A program made the translations under genes and the position numbers. From positions 1 through 35,395 of the forward strand of contig PXRN01000025.1 of the NCBI GenBank assembly GCA_003021045.1: a stretch of 35,395 nt of DNA. Reading direction: 5' to 3'. The stretch is from Halobacteriales archaeon QS_4_69_34. GTDB lineage: Archaea > Halobacteriota > Halobacteria > Halobacteriales > Halococcaceae. Positions 24,508-33,309 of this stretch are shown in pieces; position 1 is the stretch's first letter; each line of letters opens with the position of its first letter. The notes below the pieces were generated by a model that saw only the letters and a list, made by a program, of their open reading frames with translations, was not told the DNA's origin and made no database searches.

Positions 24508-24960
24508 CTATCGGCGCTCGTCGTCGGGCTCGCGGATGTCGAGCTCGCCGGCCGCGCGGCCCGCGTCGTCGAGCACCGCGTCCGAAACCGTGATCGGGCA
24601 CTCCACCCGGAGTGCGAGCGCGATGGCATCGCTCGGCCGGGCGTCGAAGACGAGCTCGCGGCGCTCGCCGCTCTCGTACTGCTCGGCGTCGACCTTCGCG
24701 TAGAAGGTGCCGTCGGTGAGCGCGTCGATCCGTACGCGATCGATGGCCCCGCCGAACTCCGCGACCATCTCGACGAGCAGGTCGTGGGTGAGCGGGCGCT
24801 CGAAGGCCTCGCCGCCGAGCGCGAGCTGCATCGACTGGGCCTGATCGGGGCTGACGAAGATGGGCAACAGCTCCCCGCGCGCCGAGAGGATGACCGCCGG
24901 GGCCCGGGGGCCCTCGCCGTCGCTGACGCCGATCGCCGCGACGTCGGCCTCGTGGTCCAT
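24508..24960 (-). CDS. DUF151 / bifunctional nuclease (BFN) family protein
   Basis: 150 residues, a complete single-domain BFN protein. Family features: PAVILSARGELLPIFVSPDQA; LTHDLLVEMVAEFGGAIDRV; and the signature VFDARPSDAIALALRVECPI. Plant relatives show nuclease activity, and the structure of a bacterial member is known, but the role in Archaea is undetermined. Acidic C-terminus (DIREPDDERR). The ATG at 24960 has a weak T-rich CTTTTTCCC about 26 nt upstream. The frame is open to 25953 but that part is not protein-like. Monocistronic. Confidence 0.9.
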   Translation of the reverse strand: MDHEADVAAIGVSDGEGPRAPAVILSARGELLPIFVSPDQAQSMQLALGGEAFERPLTHDLLVEMVAEFGGAIDRVRIDALTDGTFYAKVDAEQYESGERRELVFDARPSDAIALALRVECPITVSDAVLDDAGRAAGELDIREPDDERR

Positions 24961-25353
24961 ACCCGCGCTACGACGCGGGGGAAAAAGAGGCTGTGGTCCT
25001 CGCGCGAGCGGCGGCGAGAGGGGCGAACGACGCCGACGTGCGGGCGGGACGGGGCGGGCGGCGGGGCGACCGGACGGCGGACGGCGAAGCGACGGGCGGC
25101 GATGCCAGCCGGCACGCTCTGTGGTCCGCGGTGAGGCTCCTCGCGCGTCCCGGCGCCGACGGTTCGTCGCGCCGTTGCTCTCCGCCCGTTGCTCACCGAC
25201 CACCACTCCCCGACTCACGCCCGTCGTGTTGGCGGCTCCACGATTCGCTGCATCGGCGAGCGGGGGGGGGTCGACGGCCCCACGCCCGTACGCCGTCGGT
25301 GAGTCGGGGGCGCCCTCCGGAGCCGTTATCCGGTCGGCCACGCTGGACCGGCC
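24961..25353. other. 393-bp gene-free divergent intergenic stretch
   Basis: Lies between two divergent genes. Contains a G run of nine at 25262-25270, and a TATA-like GTTAT at 25325-25329 belonging to the YbaK-type gene. Antisense frames spanning it are Arg/Pro/Ser-rich and unsupported. Confidence 0.6.
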
Positions 25354-25830
25354 ATGCATCCCCGAGCCGCCGAGTTCGCCGACCGCGCACGGGCGGCCCA
25401 CGGCATCGAAATCGAGGTCCACGAGTTCCCCGGGGGAACGAAGACGGCGACCGACGCTGCGGCCGCCGTCGGCTGTGAAGTCGGCGCGATCGCCAGCTCG
25501 CTGGCCTTCCGCGCACCCGAGCTCGTCGTGGTGGTCGCCAGCGGCGCGAACCGGGTGAGCGAGCGGAAGCTCGCCGCCCTCCGCGCGGTCCCCGAGAGCG
25601 CGGTCGACATGGCCGACGCCGCGGACGTGCGCGGGACGCTCGGATGGTCGATCGGGGGCGTCCCGCCGTTCTGTCACGAGATGCCGGTCCCGGTCTACGC
25701 CGACGAGACGCTCCTGGAGTTCGAGACCGTCTGGGCGGCCGCCGGCACGCCCGAGGCGGTGTTCCCGATCGCGCCCGAGCGCCTGTGCGAACTTGCGGAC
25801 GCCCAGGCTGTGGGCGTGGCTGCGGAGTGA
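25354..25830 (+). CDS. YbaK/EbsC-type aminoacyl-tRNA deacylase (trans-editing) protein
   Basis: 158 residues, complete YbaK/ProX-like fold: FPGGTKTATDAAAAVGCEVG, IASSLAFRAPELVVVVASG, NRVSERKLAAL, LGWSIGGVPPFCHEMPVPVY and the ending ETVWAAAGTPEAVFPIAPERL. The GGVPPF segment corresponds to the family's GGxxPxG loop at the active site, here ending in FCH rather than G. Relatives hydrolyse mischarged Cys- or Ala-tRNA(Pro); which tRNA is edited here is unknown. The ATG at 25354 has TATA-like GTTATCC about 27 nt upstream, giving a leaderless mRNA. Monocistronic. Confidence 0.9.
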   Translation: MHPRAAEFADRARAAHGIEIEVHEFPGGTKTATDAAAAVGCEVGAIASSLAFRAPELVVVVASGANRVSERKLAALRAVPESAVDMADAADVRGTLGWSIGGVPPFCHEMPVPVYADETLLEFETVWAAAGTPEAVFPIAPERLCELADAQAVGVAAE

Positions 25831-26041
25831 GTGGGTGGGGCACGGAGTACCCGTCGCGAGCCCCGCGTGGGGCGAGCCGGCCCGAGGGACGCAGGAGTGT
25901 GGCGATGCCCCGGACCCGCGTGCGTGATCGAGGGCCGATACTGCGACCGGCACTCGACGGTGCGACCGACGTGCTCTCGGCCGGGGACGATCGGCCAGGA
26001 CGAGCGACAGTGATTACCTCCCGCGGCCCGTGTGCTCATCC

Positions 26042-26635
26042 ATGACGTCCCGAATCGACCCCATCGAGCCGGGCGACGCCGACGATCCCGAGGTCGACGA
26101 CCTCCTCCGGGAGGCCGAAACCGGCTGGTATGGCGACGCGGCCTTCTTCGGCGCGATAGCGCACGACACCGAGCTGCTCAAGCGGATCGTCCCGGTGTTC
26201 GAGGCGTTCCCGCGGAGCGACCGGATCGAACCGGCCACCCTCGAACTGATGCGCCTCAAGATCGCCACGCACAACCAGTGTGCGTACTGCTCGACGGTGC
26301 GGACGAGGGCGGTCGAGGACGAGGTCGTCGGGAAGGAGACCGCCGTCTTCGGGGACACGATCGACACCGAAGCGCTCACGCGGGAGGAGGCGCTCGCGGT
26401 CAGGGTGGCGGCGGGCATGGCCGACGATCCTCACGCGTTCACGGACGCGTTCTTCGCGGAGCTGCGCGAGGTCTACACCGAGGCCGAGATCTCGGAGCTG
26501 CTCCTGTTCGCCGCCGTCGAGGTCGGCCTCGATCGGTTCTGCATCGCACTGACGCTCGACACGACCGCGGAGAGCCCCTATCCGACCGGGCTCGACTACC
26601 CCGCCGAACCCGAGCCGCGGGAAACCGACGACTGA
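26042..26635 (+). CDS. carboxymuconolactone decarboxylase / AhpD-family protein
   Basis: 197 residues, all-helical CMD fold. The redox motif is H77-NQ-C80-AY-C83 in LKIATHNQCAYCSTVR, as in AhpD-like thiol peroxidase partners and many uncharacterised CMD proteins. A later acidic helical region (EAEISELLLFAAVEVGLDRFC) completes the fold. It probably acts as a disulfide-based antioxidant or reductase; substrate unknown. The ATG at 26042 is preferred over GTG 26030 because TATA-like GTGATTACC (about 26011-26019) is 27 nt upstream. Its 3' end faces the DUF59 gene, which runs toward it with no in-frame stop (see findings). Confidence 0.88.
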   Translation: MTSRIDPIEPGDADDPEVDDLLREAETGWYGDAAFFGAIAHDTELLKRIVPVFEAFPRSDRIEPATLELMRLKIATHNQCAYCSTVRTRAVEDEVVGKETAVFGDTIDTEALTREEALAVRVAAGMADDPHAFTDAFFAELREVYTEAEISELLLFAAVEVGLDRFCIALTLDTTAESPYPTGLDYPAEPEPRETDD

Positions 26636-26732
26636 CGCGGACGCCCGAGCCCGCGGTCCGTCGGTCGACGGCCGGCGTGCCCGGTGTGAGCTGGCGTGCC
26701 GTCCACGGGCGCGCCGTCGACGATCGCGCCAC

Positions 26733-27088
26733 TCACGGCCGGCGCGCGGTTCCAGCCCGTGCTCCTCGGCGAGCGCCTCGATGTCGGGCGTCGCGTCCTC
26801 GACCCTCGATTGCATGCGCTCGGGATGCCAGGCTTCGTCCCACGCGACGTCGACCTCGACATCCGTGACACCGTTGACGGTGCGTGCCTCCCGTCCGACC
26901 TCGTGTTCGAGCCGGGCCATCCCGTAGGTACAACAGGGGAGGACCGAGACGTGGGCGACGCCCTCCTCGGTGAGGTCCACGTCCTCGACCAGCCCGAGCT
27001 CGCCGACGCCGACCCGCCGATCGCAGCAGGCGACCGTCCGCAGCGTCTCGGTCAGCTCCTCGTGGACGCGCCGTCTGTCGGCGCTCAT
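26733..27088 (-). CDS. DUF59 (MIP18/SufT-like) Fe-S assembly factor, 3' end disrupted
   Basis: Residues 1 to about 115 form a good DUF59 domain: VGELGLVEDVDLTEEGVAHV, SVLPCCTYGMARLEHEVGRE, NGVTDVEVDVAWDEAWHPERM and DIEALAEEHGLEP. Such proteins help put Fe-S clusters into target proteins. Coding character fades at about 26745: the frame then becomes Arg-rich, lacks a stop, and stays open antisense through the whole CMD gene to 26036 (350 codons formally). A TGA at 26733-26735 lies one frame off right after the domain, so a 1-base loss in the GC-rich stretch 26736-26752 probably removed the original stop; I give that as the end. It starts 2 bp after the amidohydrolase-like gene stop (27091), so they are coupled. 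Confidence 0.75.
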
Positions 27089-27090
27089 CG

Positions 27091-28155
27091 TCAGAACTCC
27101 ACCGTCGCCCACGAGTCGGGCGTGCCGTCCTCGGCGCGCCGCCGGGCGAACTCGTCGTTTTTGACCGTCTCCTCGGCCGCGTCGAGGTCGACATCCATGA
27201 GCCGGGCGAGGTTCCCCGAGAGGATCATCGCCTTGATTTCCGGGGTGAGCTGCGGGTAGCCGTACCCCTCGACGAGCTCCTCGGGCATCTCGAACTCCCA
27301 GAACCGTTCGAGCGCCCACTGCGGGTGGAACAGGGGGACCTCCGACCCGTAGACGAGCTTCTCGGGACCGCCCCAGAACAGTAGTTTTCCGACCGTCTCG
27401 GCGAACTTCCGTGGCGCGAGGTCGATGAAGTTGATCGTCGCCGCCAGCGAGGCGTACACGTTGTCGAACCGGACGACCTGCCAGAGCAGCTCGTCGAGGA
27501 AGGGCATCCCGGGGTGAAACACCATGAAGTCCAGCTCGGGGAACTCCACGGCCGCCCGGTCGATGTCCGATAGCTCCGTCCCCTCGATGGGCTGGGGCCC
27601 GAGCGGGACGCCCTTGTGGACCCCGATCAGCTCCACGCCGAGCTCCTTTGCCTTCTCGAAGATCGGGAAGGCGATCTGCGGGTCGTCCATCCGCCACGGG
27701 AACGGCTCGCCGTAGTCGTAGCGGACGTTGTAGAGTTTGAACGCCTTCGCACCGAACTCCTCGACCTGGCGCTCCATGAGCTCCAAGGCCCTGTCGCCCT
27801 CGAGGGGGTTGACGGCCCCCCAGAACAGCATCCGGTCGGGGTACTGCTCGGCCATCGCGGCGCACTTCTCCCACGAGGAGAGCCCGTCGTGGAAAAAATC
27901 CGTCAGCGGCAGCGGCTGGGCGATCAGCAGGTCCACGTCGCTCTCGGCGAACACCACCTCCGCGACCGTCTCCGCGTCCCACTCCCGGAGGAACTCCTCG
28001 GCGTCGAGGATCCGGTCCTCGTCGGGCGTCAGGTACTGGTGGAACCCGAACAGGTGGTTCCGGAACTGGTCCCCGCCGTCGGTCTTGACGTTCCCGTCGC
28101 TCATGTCGTAGAGGTGTGTGACCGAGTCGAACACCAGTGTGTCTTCCCCCATCAT
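27091..28155 (-). CDS. amidohydrolase-family (PF04909-like) TIM-barrel protein with altered metal site
   Basis: About 354 residues. The barrel segments of the amidohydrolase-2 family are recognisable: VFDSVTHLYD at the N-terminus, MLFWGAVNPLEGDRAL, GAKAFKLYNV, LGVELIGVHKG, LDFMVFHPGMPF, YASLAATINFI and KLVYGSEVPLFHP. The family's DxHxH reads D10-S-V-T-H14, so the first His is replaced by Val, and the usual late GSD reads GSE. The other His positions (HKG, FHPG) remain. It may be a decarboxylase or hydrolase with a changed metal, or a non-catalytic relative; substrate unknown. The ATG at 28155 (or 28152) follows an AT-rich promoter at 28171-28195. The DUF59 Fe-S assembly gene follows after 2 bp, so the pair probably acts together. 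Confidence 0.82.
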   Translation of the reverse strand: MMGEDTLVFDSVTHLYDMSDGNVKTDGGDQFRNHLFGFHQYLTPDEDRILDAEEFLREWDAETVAEVVFAESDVDLLIAQPLPLTDFFHDGLSSWEKCAAMAEQYPDRMLFWGAVNPLEGDRALELMERQVEEFGAKAFKLYNVRYDYGEPFPWRMDDPQIAFPIFEKAKELGVELIGVHKGVPLGPQPIEGTELSDIDRAAVEFPELDFMVFHPGMPFLDELLWQVVRFDNVYASLAATINFIDLAPRKFAETVGKLLFWGGPEKLVYGSEVPLFHPQWALERFWEFEMPEELVEGYGYPQLTPEIKAMILSGNLARLMDVDLDAAEETVKNDEFARRRAEDGTPDSWATVEF

Positions 28156-28170
28156 GGCACGGTATAACAA

Positions 28171-28195
28171 TCATAATCGATTTACATATAAGTTG
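28171..28195 (-). promoter_or_regulatory. AT-rich promoter of the amidohydrolase-like gene
   Basis: On the minus strand ACTTATATG is followed by a second AT-rich stretch, TCGATTATGATTG. Either could serve as TATA element for the start at 28155; the second is centred about 25 nt upstream. The island stands out against the GC-rich surroundings. Confidence 0.55.
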
Positions 28196-28298
28196 GGGTC
28201 GTGCCGATCACAGAGGGATCGTCCTCTCGCCGGGGCGGACGAGTACACGGCGGCAGCCACGAGGGAAGCGCTCCGTCCCGCGTCTCCCCGGCCGCGAG

Positions 28299-28812
28299 TC
28301 AGTCCCCGTCGAGCAGGCGACGTTCGAGGAACGCGCCCTCGCGCTCGACGGCCCGCTCGAACGCCGCGCCGGCGTACGGGCCGAAGTGGTCGGTTTCGTA
28401 GCGCACCCGGGTCACGTCGTCGAGTCGGCCGACGGTCGCGTCGACGGCGCTCCCGGGCACGAGCCGGTCGCCGGTCGCCGTCGACGCCCGACAGCGAGCG
28501 TGCGTGGGCGACCGCGGCCCGCCAGTCGGCGACGTGGTCGAACGGGTCGACGAGGTTCCGGGGCTCGCCGTCGCTGTCGCCGAAGGTCCGGTAATCGAAC
28601 ACGAGCGCTCCGAGCCCGCGCTCGGCGAAGCGCTCGGCGTAAGCGGGCAGTCCTATCCGCCGCGTCGCGCCGAAGCCGTGGGCAATCACCACGATCGGCG
28701 GCTCGTCGGGACTCGCCATCGCCGGCTCCTCCGTGCGGTACAGCCACGCACCACAGCGCGTGCCCTCGCTCTCGAAGTCGGCGGATTCGCGCCGATACCC
28801 CTCGTGGGTCAT
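28299..28812 (-). pseudogene. alpha/beta hydrolase remnant with internal deletion and frameshift
   Basis: N-terminal part (28812 to about 28480, about 111 codons) is a good alpha/beta hydrolase start: IVVIAHGFGATRRIGL with the oxyanion HGFG, YAERFAERGLGALVFDYRTF and WRAAVAHARSL. After VDGDR the frame turns Arg-rich. In another frame from about 28465 to a TGA at 28299-28301 a typical hydrolase C-terminus appears: LVPGSAVDATVGRLDDVTRV, then TDHFGPYAG (holding the expected catalytic His) and FLERRLLDGD. The nucleophile elbow (GxSxG) and the acid are missing. The junction is a tandem 7-bp duplication, GGTCGCC at 28466-28472 and 28473-28479; removing one copy would join the two parts in frame. About 170 codons remain of an expected 290-300. 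Confidence 0.85.
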
Positions 28813-28894
28813 GACGTGTCCACCGTGATGCGAACGGACGAAAAGGCATGCCCGTCCGGATCGGCGGGAGACGGGTGGACGACCGACGAGCCCG

Positions 28895-28960
28895 TCGGTG
28901 GGTGGTCGGTGGGCGGTCGATGGCTGGTCGGCGGGCAATCAGTGGCTGGCCGGCGATCGA
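28895..28960. repeat. degenerate tandem repeat, 11-bp unit, about five to six copies
   Basis: Units at 28895, 28906, 28917, 28928 and 28939, with a decayed sixth at 28950; consensus TCGGTGGGTGG. The array is noncoding, 20 bp after the panB stop and between panB and the hydrolase remnant. Confidence 0.75.
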
Positions 28961-28979
28961 CCGACCGGCGACGGCCCCG

Positions 28980-29810
28980 CTACTCCCCGTCGATCGGCTC
29001 GTAGGCGTTCTCGGCGGCCGGAAATTCCCGCCCCTCGACGTCGCCGACGAACGACGCGACGGCCTCCCGGATCACCGAATCGAGGTCGGCGTACTGCTCC
29101 GAGAGCCGGAAGTCCTCCGCGCCGAGCCCGAGCAGGTCGGTGATCACGAGCACCTGGCCGTCGGTGTACCGGCCGGCCCCGATGCCGATCGTCGGCACGT
29201 CGACCGCCTCCGTGACTCGCTTTGCGACGCCTTCGGTGGTACCTTCGAGCACGAGCGAGAAGATCCCGGCCTCGACGAGCCGTTCGGCAGTCTCGACCAG
29301 TTCGTCGGCGAACGCCGAGTCGGCTCCCTCGCGGCCCTGAATGGTCGGTCCGCCCATCTCCTTGGTCCGCTGTGGCGTCAGCCCGAGGTGGCCCATGACC
29401 GGGATGCCGAGCTCGACGAGTCGGTCTGTGAGCTCGACCGTGAACTCGCCGCCCGGCGGGGTCTCGAGTTTCACTGCGTCCGCGCCGGCCTCCTTCAGAA
29501 AGCGCCCGGCGTTCTCGACGGAGCGTTCGAGCGACGCGCCATAGGAGAGGAAGGGCAGATCGGCGATCACCATCGCCTCCTCGGTGCCACGGACCACCGC
29601 GGCCGTGTTCGAGACCGCCTCCTCGATCGTGACTGGGAGGGTGTCGTCGTAGCCGAGGTGGTTGTGCCCGGCGCTGTCGCCGACGAGGATCAGGTCGACG
29701 CCGCCCGCGTCGACCTGTCGGGCGATCGGCGCGTCGTAGGCCGTCAGCATGGTGATCGGCTCGCCCGCCTCGCACTTCGCGGCGACATCGCGCACCGTCG
29801 TTCGGGACAT
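28980..29810 (-). CDS. panB: 3-methyl-2-oxobutanoate hydroxymethyltransferase (ketopantoate synthesis)
   Basis: 276 residues, the normal PanB length. PanB motifs: MLTAYDAPIARQVD; LVGDSAGHNHLGYDDTLPVT, holding the Mg-binding Asp; PFLSYGASLE; GADAVKLE; GHLGLTPQ; LVLEGTTEGVAKRVTEAV, with the catalytic Glu; and TIGIGAGRYTDGQVLVITDL. It adds a hydroxymethyl group from methylene-tetrahydropterin to 2-oxoisovalerate, the first step to pantoate and coenzyme A. The ATG at 29810 is leaderless with the TATA box CTTTTAATCG at 29831-29840. The frame open upstream to 30176 is not protein-like. Monocistronic; no other pan gene adjacent. Confidence 0.96.
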   Translation of the reverse strand: MSRTTVRDVAAKCEAGEPITMLTAYDAPIARQVDAGGVDLILVGDSAGHNHLGYDDTLPVTIEEAVSNTAAVVRGTEEAMVIADLPFLSYGASLERSVENAGRFLKEAGADAVKLETPPGGEFTVELTDRLVELGIPVMGHLGLTPQRTKEMGGPTIQGREGADSAFADELVETAERLVEAGIFSLVLEGTTEGVAKRVTEAVDVPTIGIGAGRYTDGQVLVITDLLGLGAEDFRLSEQYADLDSVIREAVASFVGDVEGREFPAAENAYEPIDGE

Positions 29811-29830
29811 ACACGGCCCACGGCGGCCGG

Positions 29831-29840
29831 CGATTAAAAG
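29831..29840 (-). promoter_or_regulatory. TATA box of panB
   Basis: CTTTTAATCG on the minus strand, centred about 25 nt before the ATG at 29810; implies a leaderless mRNA. Confidence 0.65.
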
Positions 29841-30093
29841 CGAACTGCAACGCCGTCGCTCGCCCGGCCGCACTGCCCGTCTCCGGCGGGGGTCCGGTTG
29901 ACGCGCGGAGGTGCTTCGTGGAGGAGAGAAAGGTGAGACAGAGCAGGGACGGGGGAGGGCTGGACCGGGGTCCTCGAAAACGAGCGACGAGCGGCGCGCA
30001 GACCACGGTCGCGGCGCGATCCGAGGACGCTCCCCGGTCGCAGTCGAGTCCGTGTGCCGTCCCGCCGGGCCGTGAGGGCGCCGTTCTCGCGGC

Positions 30094-30567
30094 TCAGACG
30101 TCGATGTACGCCGCGAGGTCTTCGCGGACAATGGTCTCACAGTAGACACACCGCACGCCGTCGTCGAGCACCGCAAAGCGCGAGGTCACGGGTTCGGCGG
30201 CGGCGGTGATGCAGCTGTGGTTCGGACAGGAGAGCACGCCCTCAACGGTACCGGGCCGCTCGACGCGGTGTTTCTCGACCACGTCGTACTCCCGGACGAT
30301 GTTGATCGTCGCCGCGGGCGCGATCAGCGAGATGACGTCGACCTCCTCTTGGCTCAGCTCGCGGTCCTCGACTTTCACGACGTCCTTGCGGCCCAGCCGG
30401 TCGGAGGGGACGTTCATGCCGACGCTGACGACCGCCCCCGTCGAGCCGTCGATGCCGAGGATGGCGAGCACGGTGAGCGCGCCGCCGCCCGCCACGTGAT
30501 CGATGACGGTACCGTTCCGGATCTTGCTGACCCGGAGCTCGTGGTCGACGTCGGCCGCGTCGGTCAT
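30094..30567 (-). CDS. pyrI: aspartate carbamoyltransferase regulatory subunit
   Basis: 157 residues, complete PyrI. N-terminal allosteric domain: [40 protein letters not shown] and [21 protein letters not shown]-terminal zinc domain: C114-PNHS-C119 and C140-VY-C143. It binds nucleotides (CTP/ATP) and modulates PyrB in the ATCase holoenzyme. The ATG at 30567 overlaps the pyrB TGA (ATGA), so the two are translationally coupled in pyrBI order, as in many Archaea. Confidence 0.97.
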   Translation of the reverse strand: MTDAADVDHELRVSKIRNGTVIDHVAGGGALTVLAILGIDGSTGAVVSVGMNVPSDRLGRKDVVKVEDRELSQEEVDVISLIAPAATINIVREYDVVEKHRVERPGTVEGVLSCPNHSCITAAAEPVTSRFAVLDDGVRCVYCETIVREDLAAYIDV

Positions 30568-31535
30568 CGGTCTCTGCCTCCCCCCGCGCTGCCGATCGGA
30601 GACTGCTCGCCGTTCCCGCCGTTCGCGCCGTCGAACAGGAGATCGAGCAGCGCCATCCGTACGGGGACGCCGTTGTGTGCCTGCTCGAAGTACGCCGCGT
30701 GGGGAGTGTCGTCGACGTCGGGCGCGATCTCGTCCACCCGCGGGAGGGGATGTAACACCACGCACTCGGCGCGGGCGTCCTCCAAGGTGGCGGCGTCGAT
30801 GCGGTACTCGCCCGCGACCTTCCGGTACTCGTTCTCGTCGGGGAAGCGCTCGCGCTGGATGCGGGTGACGTAGAGCACGTCGAGCTCGCCGAGCACCCCC
30901 TCCAGACTCTCGTGCTCGCGGACCCGTGCGCCCGATTCGTGGAGGTCGTAGCGGACGCCACGGGGCAGCCGGAGACTCTCCGGGCTGACGAAGTGCTGGC
31001 GGGCGTCGAACTCGGTGAGCGCCGCCGCGAGCGAGTGGACGGTCCGCCCGTACTTCAGGTCGCCCATGATCCCGACGGTGAGGCCGTCGAGGCCGCCCGC
31101 GAACTCGCGCATGGAGTAGAGGTCGAGCAGCGTCTGGCTGGGGTGCTGGCCGGCCCCGTCCCCGGCGTTGATCAAGGGAACGGAGACGAACTCGCTGGCC
31201 ATCCGGGCCGCGCCCTCGCTGGGATGGCGCAACACCAGCGCGTCGGCGTAGCCCGAGAGCACCCTGACCGTGTCGGCGAGGCTCTCGCCTTTCGTGACGC
31301 TGGAGGAGTCGACCCCTCCCATGTCGATCGCGTCCCCGCCGAGGCGCTTGATGGCGGCCTCGAAGCTCATGCGCGTGCGCGTGCTCGGCTCGAAAAAACA
31401 CAGCCCGAGCACCCGATCGGCGTGGCGGTCCGCGACCGCGCCCGGATCGGCCGCGATCTCGGCCGCGCGGTCGAGCACGCGCTCGATGGCCGCGCGCGAG
31501 AGCTCCCGGGTGCTGATCACGTGGTCGTGATCCAT
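30564..31535 (-). CDS. pyrB: aspartate carbamoyltransferase catalytic subunit
   Basis: 323 residues. Carbamoyl-phosphate site [13 protein letters not shown]; the loop [25 protein letters not shown]; domain 2 [13 protein letters not shown]; and the aspartate-site [11 protein letters not shown] are all intact. It makes N-carbamoyl-aspartate, the committed step of pyrimidine synthesis. The last 20 or so residues ([17 protein letters not shown]) form a flexible haloarchaeal extension. The ATG at 31535 has a weak TATA-like GATTCAAGG about 28 nt upstream. First gene of the pyrBI operon. Confidence 0.97.
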   Translation of the reverse strand: MDHDHVISTRELSRAAIERVLDRAAEIAADPGAVADRHADRVLGLCFFEPSTRTRMSFEAAIKRLGGDAIDMGGVDSSSVTKGESLADTVRVLSGYADALVLRHPSEGAARMASEFVSVPLINAGDGAGQHPSQTLLDLYSMREFAGGLDGLTVGIMGDLKYGRTVHSLAAALTEFDARQHFVSPESLRLPRGVRYDLHESGARVREHESLEGVLGELDVLYVTRIQRERFPDENEYRKVAGEYRIDAATLEDARAECVVLHPLPRVDEIAPDVDDTPHAAYFEQAHNGVPVRMALLDLLFDGANGGNGEQSPIGSAGGGRDR

Positions 31536-31789
31536 CGGGTCACACCGGGGTGCGTCGGCCCTTGAATCCCCCGGCTGACCGCCCCACCGTCGGCGGAGGC
31601 TGGGGAGGGGGCGAGGGAAGGGAACGCCCTCGGCAGCCCGAACGCCGGCGGCGAGGCGCGGGAGAGACGAGGACGATCAGACGGCGGTAGACGCGGCAGT
31701 TCGATCCTCCGCAGGGATCGTCGTGGGTCACCCGGTATGCCGCCGGCGCGGGGTCGGCGGCTACCGACGAACAGTCACAGCGACCTCCA

Positions 31790-33301
31790 TCAGAGCGTAT
31801 CGAGCAGCGCGAGCGTCCGCTCGATCAGCGCCTCCCCGTCCTCGGCCACGAGCCTGGCCATCGGCTCCTTGCCGACCGCGCCGCGGTCGATCACGGCGAC
31901 GGGCGTCCCCGCGCACGCCTCGAACGCCCGCCGCGCCCCCCACTCCATCGTGCCCGCCCCGGATTCGTCAGCCGGCGGCTCCCCGCTCCGATCGTACTCG
32001 GCGACCGTGCCGAGACCGTCGAGCGCCGCCTCCACGTCGGCGTCGAACCGGCAGTTGACCGCGAATCGCAGGCCGGGATCGAACTCGCGCGCCGCGAGGA
32101 GAAAGCGAGCGACGTGGCTCGACGCGCCGAACCTGACGCCACGGGTGGGCTGGACGCCCGAGAGCGTCCGCGTGATCCGCCCCTCGACGGCGGCCGTCTC
32201 GCCCGCGCGCTCGGCGTGGGGCGTCGCGCCGACGACGTTCAGCCCGACCTCCGGGACCAGCGGGCGCACGTCCCGCTCGACCAGCGTCGCGACGACCCGT
32301 TCGACCGCCTCGGCGGTCGGCTCGCGGGCCGCCCGGTCGCGCAGGCCGGCGAGGTGATGGACCGCGCCGTTCTCGCCGACGTCGAGCGGGTAGCGGATCG
32401 CGCGCTCGACGAGCGCGAGCCCGGCCTCGACCGCCGCTTCGAGCGTGTCGCCGTCCGCGAGCCGCGCGGCGATCGCGCTCGACAGCGCGCAGCCCGAGCC
32501 GTGGGTGGCCCCCGTCTCGACGCGAGGGTGCTCGAAGACCTCGACACCCGAACCGCCGTCCGCAGCGTCGGCGGCTTCGGCGTCGGCCTCGGCGGCGTCG
32601 CGATCGCCGATCACCAGCACGTCCCGCACGGCGTCGCCGGGGACGTGCCCGCCCTTCACGAGCGCCGCATCGACGCCCGTTTCGACGAGACGCCGGCCCG
32701 CCTCGCGGGCGCTCGCCCGGTCTTCAATCTCGACGCCGGTCAGGACGGCGGCCTCGTCGGCGTTGGGCGTCACCAGCGTCGCCTCGGCGATCAGTTCCCG
32801 GTAGGCGGCCTCGCCCGCGGGTTCGAGCAGCCGATCGCCCGAGGCGGCGACCATCACCGGATCGACGACGAGCGGGCCGGCCAGTTCCCGGGCGTAGCCC
32901 GCGACCGTCTCGATCACTCCCGCGGTGGCGAGCATCCCGGTCTTGACCGCGCCCACGTCGAAATCGGAGCGGACGGCCGCGTACTGGGCGTCGATCTCCG
33001 TGGCGGGGAGGACGTGGACCGACTCGACACCGCGGGTGTGCTGGGCCGTCGTCGCCACGAGTACCGAGGTGCCGAACGCGCCCGCCGCCGCCATCGCCTT
33101 CAGGTCGGCCTGGATCCCCGCGCCGCCGCCCGAGTCGCTGGCGGCGATCGTGAGCGCGACGGGCCGCTCGACGGGAGCCGGTCGGCGCGGTCCCCCGCCC
33201 GTTCCCTTCGCCCCGCCGGTTCCCCTCGATCGTCGCCCGGCGGCCGTCCGCCGGGTCCTCTCTCGCTCCGATCTCGACGGAGCCTCGTCGGGAGCGGTCA
33301 C
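31790..33301 (-). CDS. thiD: ThiD-ThiN fusion: HMP/HMP-phosphate kinase plus thiamine-phosphate synthase
   Basis: 503 residues. A 45-residue Arg/Gly-rich N-terminus precedes the ribokinase-like ThiD domain (about 48-320): [56 protein letters not shown] and the catalytic [18 protein letters not shown]. Residues about 330-500 are a ThiN domain ([60 protein letters not shown]), the archaeal replacement for ThiE. The protein phosphorylates hydroxymethylpyrimidine twice and joins it with thiazole phosphate. The start GTG at 33301 is chosen from its promoter: a TATA box CTAAATACC (33321-33329) sits about 25 nt upstream, with a perfect 15-bp palindrome between it and the start. Confidence 0.93.
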   Translation of the reverse strand: MTAPDEAPSRSERERTRRTAAGRRSRGTGGAKGTGGGPRRPAPVERPVALTIAASDSGGGAGIQADLKAMAAAGAFGTSVLVATTAQHTRGVESVHVLPATEIDAQYAAVRSDFDVGAVKTGMLATAGVIETVAGYARELAGPLVVDPVMVAASGDRLLEPAGEAAYRELIAEATLVTPNADEAAVLTGVEIEDRASAREAGRRLVETGVDAALVKGGHVPGDAVRDVLVIGDRDAAEADAEAADAADGGSGVEVFEHPRVETGATHGSGCALSSAIAARLADGDTLEAAVEAGLALVERAIRYPLDVGENGAVHHLAGLRDRAAREPTAEAVERVVATLVERDVRPLVPEVGLNVVGATPHAERAGETAAVEGRITRTLSGVQPTRGVRFGASSHVARFLLAAREFDPGLRFAVNCRFDADVEAALDGLGTVAEYDRSGEPPADESGAGTMEWGARRAFEACAGTPVAVIDRGAVGKEPMARLVAEDGEALIERTLALLDTL

Positions 33302-33309
33302 GGACGGTG

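Noticed and set aside
24961-25953. Upstream extension of the DUF151 frame, antisense to the YbaK-type gene
   Set aside because: The BFN domain starts at 24960, and the upstream part is the mirror of a clear coding gene plus intergenic DNA.
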